From: Dermatophagoides farinae
Lineage: Eukaryota > Arthropoda > Arachnida > Sarcoptiformes > Pyroglyphidae
NCBI RefSeq assembly: GCF_024713945.1
Contig: NC_134679.1
Span: forward strand, 1,989,001 to 2,053,000
Direction of reading: 5' to 3'
DNA length: 64,000 nt
The notes beneath the pieces were generated by a model that was not told where the DNA came from, ran no database searches, and was given only the letters and a program-made list of their open reading frames with translations. Made by a program: the position numbers and the translations under genes. Of this stretch, positions 59,379-64,000 are shown piece after piece; position 1 is the first letter of the stretch, and each line of letters begins with the position of its first letter.

Positions 59379-61796
59379 TGATTTTCACTCCTGGTTTTTA
59401 TGACGAATCTAAGGCAATTTTTTTTTTTGATTGTGACCGCCGTCACCGTTGTGCCGCCAAACATAAGATCCATTCAATTTATCCACCAATATCACCACAC
59501 ACACACACACACACTATAGGTCTAGTCTGGTATATCTTTCGATCGCCTTCTCCATTAAATGTGTTTACCTAGCCAGAATAGAAGAAGAAAATCAATTGAC
59601 CACAAAAAAAATTGCTAGCGGTAACATTATTGTGTAATAACCTATATATACACTTTGTTTTATCCATTAACAACAACCAACAAGAGGAGAATAAAATTTG
59701 ATATTTGATCTGCTTTTAATCCAAAAGATTAAAAAAAATTCAATTTTTTAAAATTTTAATTCTACACAGATCGATACAATCCTATATATATATATATATA
59801 TTGTAAATCCTATCGTAAATCCATCGTTCGATTAATTGATTTTTTTTCTCCTCATTTCATTCGTCATTGAGGTTGGGTTTCTGCTATTTTTTTTCATTAA
59901 TTTTTCCATTCTGATATAATGTTTAATACCAAAAAAATTAAAAAAAAATCAACAGAGAAAAGAGAAAAACATTTTCTAAGATTGAAACATTTACCACATT
60001 TTACCACATTTAAAAAAAAACATTGTATTCCTTTTCCAATGGTAAAAGCGGACAATGTTTTTTTTTCTCGTACAACGAAACAAAAACGACAACAATCGTG
60101 GTCCTAAATCATTTTTGAAAAAAAATAAAATAAAAAATAAAATGTTCATCTGTCTAGTTTTTTTTTGCGGATCAATTTTATTATTTTCATCCATTCATTT
60201 TTCCTATGTTTTCCCTGGCTATATTCTCGTTTTCGTTCTCTCTCTCTCTAGCCCTCTAGTTCTCTTTTTCTCTATCATTCGATCCATAGCTTCATCTTTT
60301 CTATCTATCCAGTATTTTATAAATATACCACTATATATATATGCATATATAAATGAACGAACCAATGTAATATATTCGTTCATGTATTGTGATTGCTTCA
60401 TCAGACGTGAAACGAAATGATCATCGGTGCGGAAGTAAAAAATTGACTCTATTGTATATACAGTATATATATATATATGTTTGGTGCTATATATTCAAAA
60501 TGATATAGCTGTTACTGCTGTTGCTGCTGCTGCTTCTGCTGCTGCTACTGCATGCTTTATATTTTTGTATTTTTCCATTTCTGGTCCCTATTTTTCATTT
60601 CTCTATCGGTGTTTCTTTTGTTATTATTATTATTATTATTCTTTTTTTCTTCGTTCTCGATTCAGTTTTGTGTGTGTGTGTGTGACGCGATTGACAATAA
60701 TAATGGTGTTGTATTGAATGAACATATACATATATGAATCCTGATTCGGTTTTGATATTGTTTTGGTTAGATATATCGATAAAATGATGTTGTCTATGTG
60801 TTTATGTCACCGTTATAAAAACATCCACAATACAATAGTGAAAAAATTTAATTTTGAACTCCAATCACTGTTATATATCATACCTTGTATCCTCCTTTTT
60901 TTTAATGAATTTTTTTTCCACGAAAATTCAATTCAATTCGATTTGATGAGATGAGTTGAGATGATATTGAACCGTTCTGGAAAGAGGAGAAAAAAATGTT
61001 TATCAAATAGAGGCAATCTATGTTTAGCATGAAGAGAAATTTTTAATTAACCTTAATATTCACAAATGTTGCTTTATTGGAATTATAATAACAATACACA
61101 GTAAAGATACAATATGGCGCCAGGTTTCAATATTTTTATAATTATCTTTTACTAGGATTTACTTAACCATTAGTTTGTTATGTTGGAGATTATGATGAAA
61201 TTTCTTCTTTTTTTTTTAATTTCCAATTTTCCTATCATCATCATCATTATCGAAGAATTTCATTTTTTTTTTGTTCATTCTGTTCACTGTGGAAAATCTA
61301 CATCTCAATTAATTCTATGTATCGGTATTGTCATCACTTTTCATGAATTTTTTTCCGGATACAAAAAAAACCATTTGTTGACGAAAGAGGAACAGAAAAA
61401 AAATTTAATTAAAATCAACTCTTTTTCTTCACTGTAATACGGATAGAAAAAAAAAGAATTTTGTAAAACTTATGTTGGTTATCAAATGATAAAATGATAA
61501 ATGATCTGAATCGAAAGAATAAATAATCATTTGACTATAATTCATATTGGAAATTCTTTTTTACTTTGTGTTGATGGTTTGATTGATTTAGATGAATGAA
61601 TTTTTTCTCCAACCTAATTAGACATTGATTTGTGAGAGGCCAGATTTTATGCTTTCGAATCACATATCATATATATGCCATGAAATTGATTGTTTCATTC
61701 AGCCAAAATATTATTCCACAATTCAAATATGAAATATGATTTTTTTTGATGATAAATACACGTACAATCAAAACGTGGTAAAAAAACGATGATAAT

Positions 61797-61822
61797 GGTG
61801 GTGGTGGTGGTGGTGGTGGTGG
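61797..61822. repeat. (GGT)n microsatellite
   Basis: Eight GGT units plus GG on the plus strand, one of the few G-rich tracts in the window. Confidence 0.9.
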
Positions 61823-64000
61823 AAAATGATTCTGTCAAATTGAACGAACGATTTCTCACATAAACATGCACGCACACACACACATAGAGAATAAGAAAGA
61901 CCAAGTAGACAATATACAATATACATTCGTGTAATGAAAATTCGATTATCAACGGTTGTCAACTTGAATCTCGTGGATTCAAGTTTAGGAAAATAAAAAA
62001 TGAAAACTTGAACTTTTTCTTTCAATCTTTGGCTATATTTTGGCTAGATTTTCATATCCAATTTTTTTTTTCGTTGATGAATTCAAACAAAATAAAAAAA
62101 AATTCAAGCAAGTGTCTGATTTAGAAAAAAAAATTCGTCAGTATGTTTCTTTGCAATGGGCGTGTTTGTATCTGTATTTGATCCATTGGTGTGTGTGAGT
62201 GTGTCTTTATTTACGTCTGGATTGGATGTCATCCACATCAGTGGCCACCCAGACATTTGAAAAGTTAATTAAAAAAAAAGTTGATGATGATGATGTCATG
62301 ATGATTTGTGTCTGATGATTTTTTCCAATTAACTAACGAAATATCCATTTGGTTTTTTTTCTATGCGATTTGTTTGTGTTTGGATGCACATCTTCATCAT
62401 CATCATCATCGTCATCATCATCATATAATGAATTGAGAGGAGAGTATAGTGTGGAGAGGGATGGACAAAGTATTTGTCAAACAAACGAGAAAAAAAAGTT
62501 TGTCATTGTCAACAAAAGGTCAACAATCTTGTGTATGTTGTATTTGTCATCGGATGATATGACTGGTTGAAACATTGGTGTCACACATGTTGTTGTTGTT
62601 GTTGTTGTATGAGATGCGATATAGTTGAGCCACCTTTACGCTACAATGACCATGGATGGATGGTTATTGGATATATTTTGAAGAAAAGAAAGCCTATTTG
62701 ATGATATAGAGCAACAAACAATATAAGGACCCATATACCATTCTATTTCATTTCGATTTACATCTCTTAATGGATGGCTGGGAATAGATCTATGGTAGAT
62801 AGATGTTACAATCATTTAGATTCAAGCTATATCGATTGGTTTATTTTTTTTTATTTATTATTTGTTCCAAATATCTCGGGTGTCTGATATGACACTTTTT
62901 GGTTTTGTGTTTATGTGTCCACTAATTCTGTTTCAATGGTTATTTTTTTTCTGTTGCTGTTCAGAAGAAAAATTGGCTCGATTAAATCGAGTGAATTCAG
63001 GTTTAAAAGCGGAAAAAAATTGTATCACTATATATGAGCATGGTACACTATTAAATTTTTTTTTCAATAGATTCCCCTTCCAAATAATGTGATTTTTGTT
63101 TTTGTTTCTGGATGTTTTGGTTATACAATAAAATCAATAAGCAAAAAACAAAATCAGATTTGATGCTAAACAAGTGATATTCTTGATTTTTCATCTTGAT
63201 TCTTGATTACATCTATCACATGCACACATTTTATATACACATTAAGAGAGAGAGAGAGAGAAAGAAACAAGCAGACCATTAGGCAGCAACAACAAATGTA
63301 CATTGGTAGTATTATCAATAGAAACAAACACTAAAGAAAATCTATAGTTTCTAAATAGGACCTTAGTTTTTTTTTCTGGATCAGGAAAAAAAAACAGCTG
63401 GCTAGCACTTTTAGTTTGTTTAATGTTATAGGCGTAAACCATAAGACGAAAAAAAATGTGTGACCGCTGCCGCTGTTGTTGCCATTTGATATCACATAGG
63501 ATGGATGCTTGGTTGGTTGGTTGGTTGGTCGCTTAGTTGGTCGGTTGACTGCTTGGATGGATTTGTTTCAAGCTTGGATGGATGACTGAGTGTCTGTCTG
63601 TATGTGTGTGTGTGTTTAGGTTTTTTTTTGGAACGTCTTTTTACCATTTTAACCAAAATGACAGCAAGTATTCGTGTGTGTGTGTATGTGTGTGCATTTG
63701 CTTCGTTTGATTCTTGCCATCATTTTTATACTCCTCTATTACACTATATCCTGAATCACTTTGGATCTTTCGTTTTTTCTTTCTTTTGCCATTTTGATCG
63801 CTTTAACATTTCTCTCTCTCTCTCTTTCACTCATTGAATTGAAAAAAATACGTCACTTATACTATCGCTGTAGTAAACTTGTAGACTAAAAACTGTTACT
63901 TATTCGTTGTTGTTGTTGTTTTTTTTGCTATCGAAAAAAAACTTGGCTAAATCGTTTGACAAAATAGAACGATTCGATGGATGGATGGATGAACGGATGG

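Larger units (their letters stand above)
53701..64000. other. Gene-free sequence to the right edge (part 2)
   Basis: More low-complexity spacer or long-intron DNA: GAT repeats (54030-54054), CAA repeats (55478-55506 and 59147-59190), GT repeats (59355-59378, 60668 and 63670), GGT repeats (58352-58383 and 61797-61822) and TTGG repeats (63508-63540). No frame resembles a protein and I saw no tRNA-like T-loop. It could be a long intron of a gene beyond the edge. Confidence 0.4.

Noticed and set aside
63508-63540. TTGG repeats considered as telomere-like
   Set aside because: The unit does not match the arthropod TTAGG repeat and the run is short and imperfect.
1-64000. tRNA genes, rRNA, transposons and virus-derived elements
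   Set aside because: Scanning for T-loop consensus, terminal inverted repeats, reverse transcriptase or transposase catalytic motifs gave nothing I could support. A covariance-model and repeat-library search would be decisive.

Overview
The window is nuclear DNA of a small, very AT-rich, intron-bearing animal genome, most likely an astigmatid (dust-mite-like) mite such as Dermatophagoides. Four things point there: introns of mostly 53-80 bp with ordinary GT-AG ends; abundant CA/GT, CAA and ATC microsatellites; poly-Asn, poly-Asp, poly-Ser and poly-Gln runs inside proteins; and a tandem set of three intronless, bacterial-looking family-16 glucanases. The species is inferred and not proven. I found no rRNA, tRNA, CRISPR array, virus-like element or recognisable transposon.

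Layout. At 0-5 kb, all on the minus strand, lie the 5' end of a gene running off the left edge, a possible tiny membrane peptide, a secreted protein of unknown function and a four-pass membrane protein. At 6.7-8.1 kb (+) is a two-domain galectin. At 8.8-11.9 kb (-) is a large acidic nuclear-type protein with a pipsqueak/CENP-B-like helix-turn-helix. At 16-17.5 kb (-) is actin-like 6 (BAF53/Arp4). At 17.8-20.8 kb (+) are three tandem GH16 beta-glucanases. At 20.8-24.8 kb (-) are choline/ethanolamine kinase, a paralogue of the four-pass membrane protein, and an alpha-carbonic anhydrase. At 29.9-31.6 kb a tetraspanin (+) and Elongator subunit 6 (-) converge. At 32.9-35.1 kb (+) is a membrane protein whose C2H2 zinc finger lies on the predicted outer side. 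At 42.5-46.0 kb (+) is a LIN-41/TRIM71-like filamin-NHL protein with no RING or B-box. From 46 to 64 kb I see no gene.

How the genes relate. Most are unrelated housekeeping or signalling genes packed close together. The GH16 trio is a real functional cluster: three secreted endo-beta-glucanases, each with an intact catalytic motif, probably digesting fungal or bacterial glucans in the gut. They fit acquisition from bacteria followed by local duplication. The two four-pass membrane proteins are paralogues sharing an intron at the same place. Two convergent gene pairs (glucanase 3/choline kinase and tetraspanin/ELP6) have interleaved 3' ends.

Splice models were built by eye from GT-AG signals, reading-frame phase and family similarity. 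Untranslated exons are mostly unresolved. The best leads are the glucanase cluster, the LIN-41-like protein without RING or B-box together with a repeated CTACGGGT motif upstream of it, the paralogous four-pass pair, and the secreted protein whose signal peptide sits in a separate small exon.
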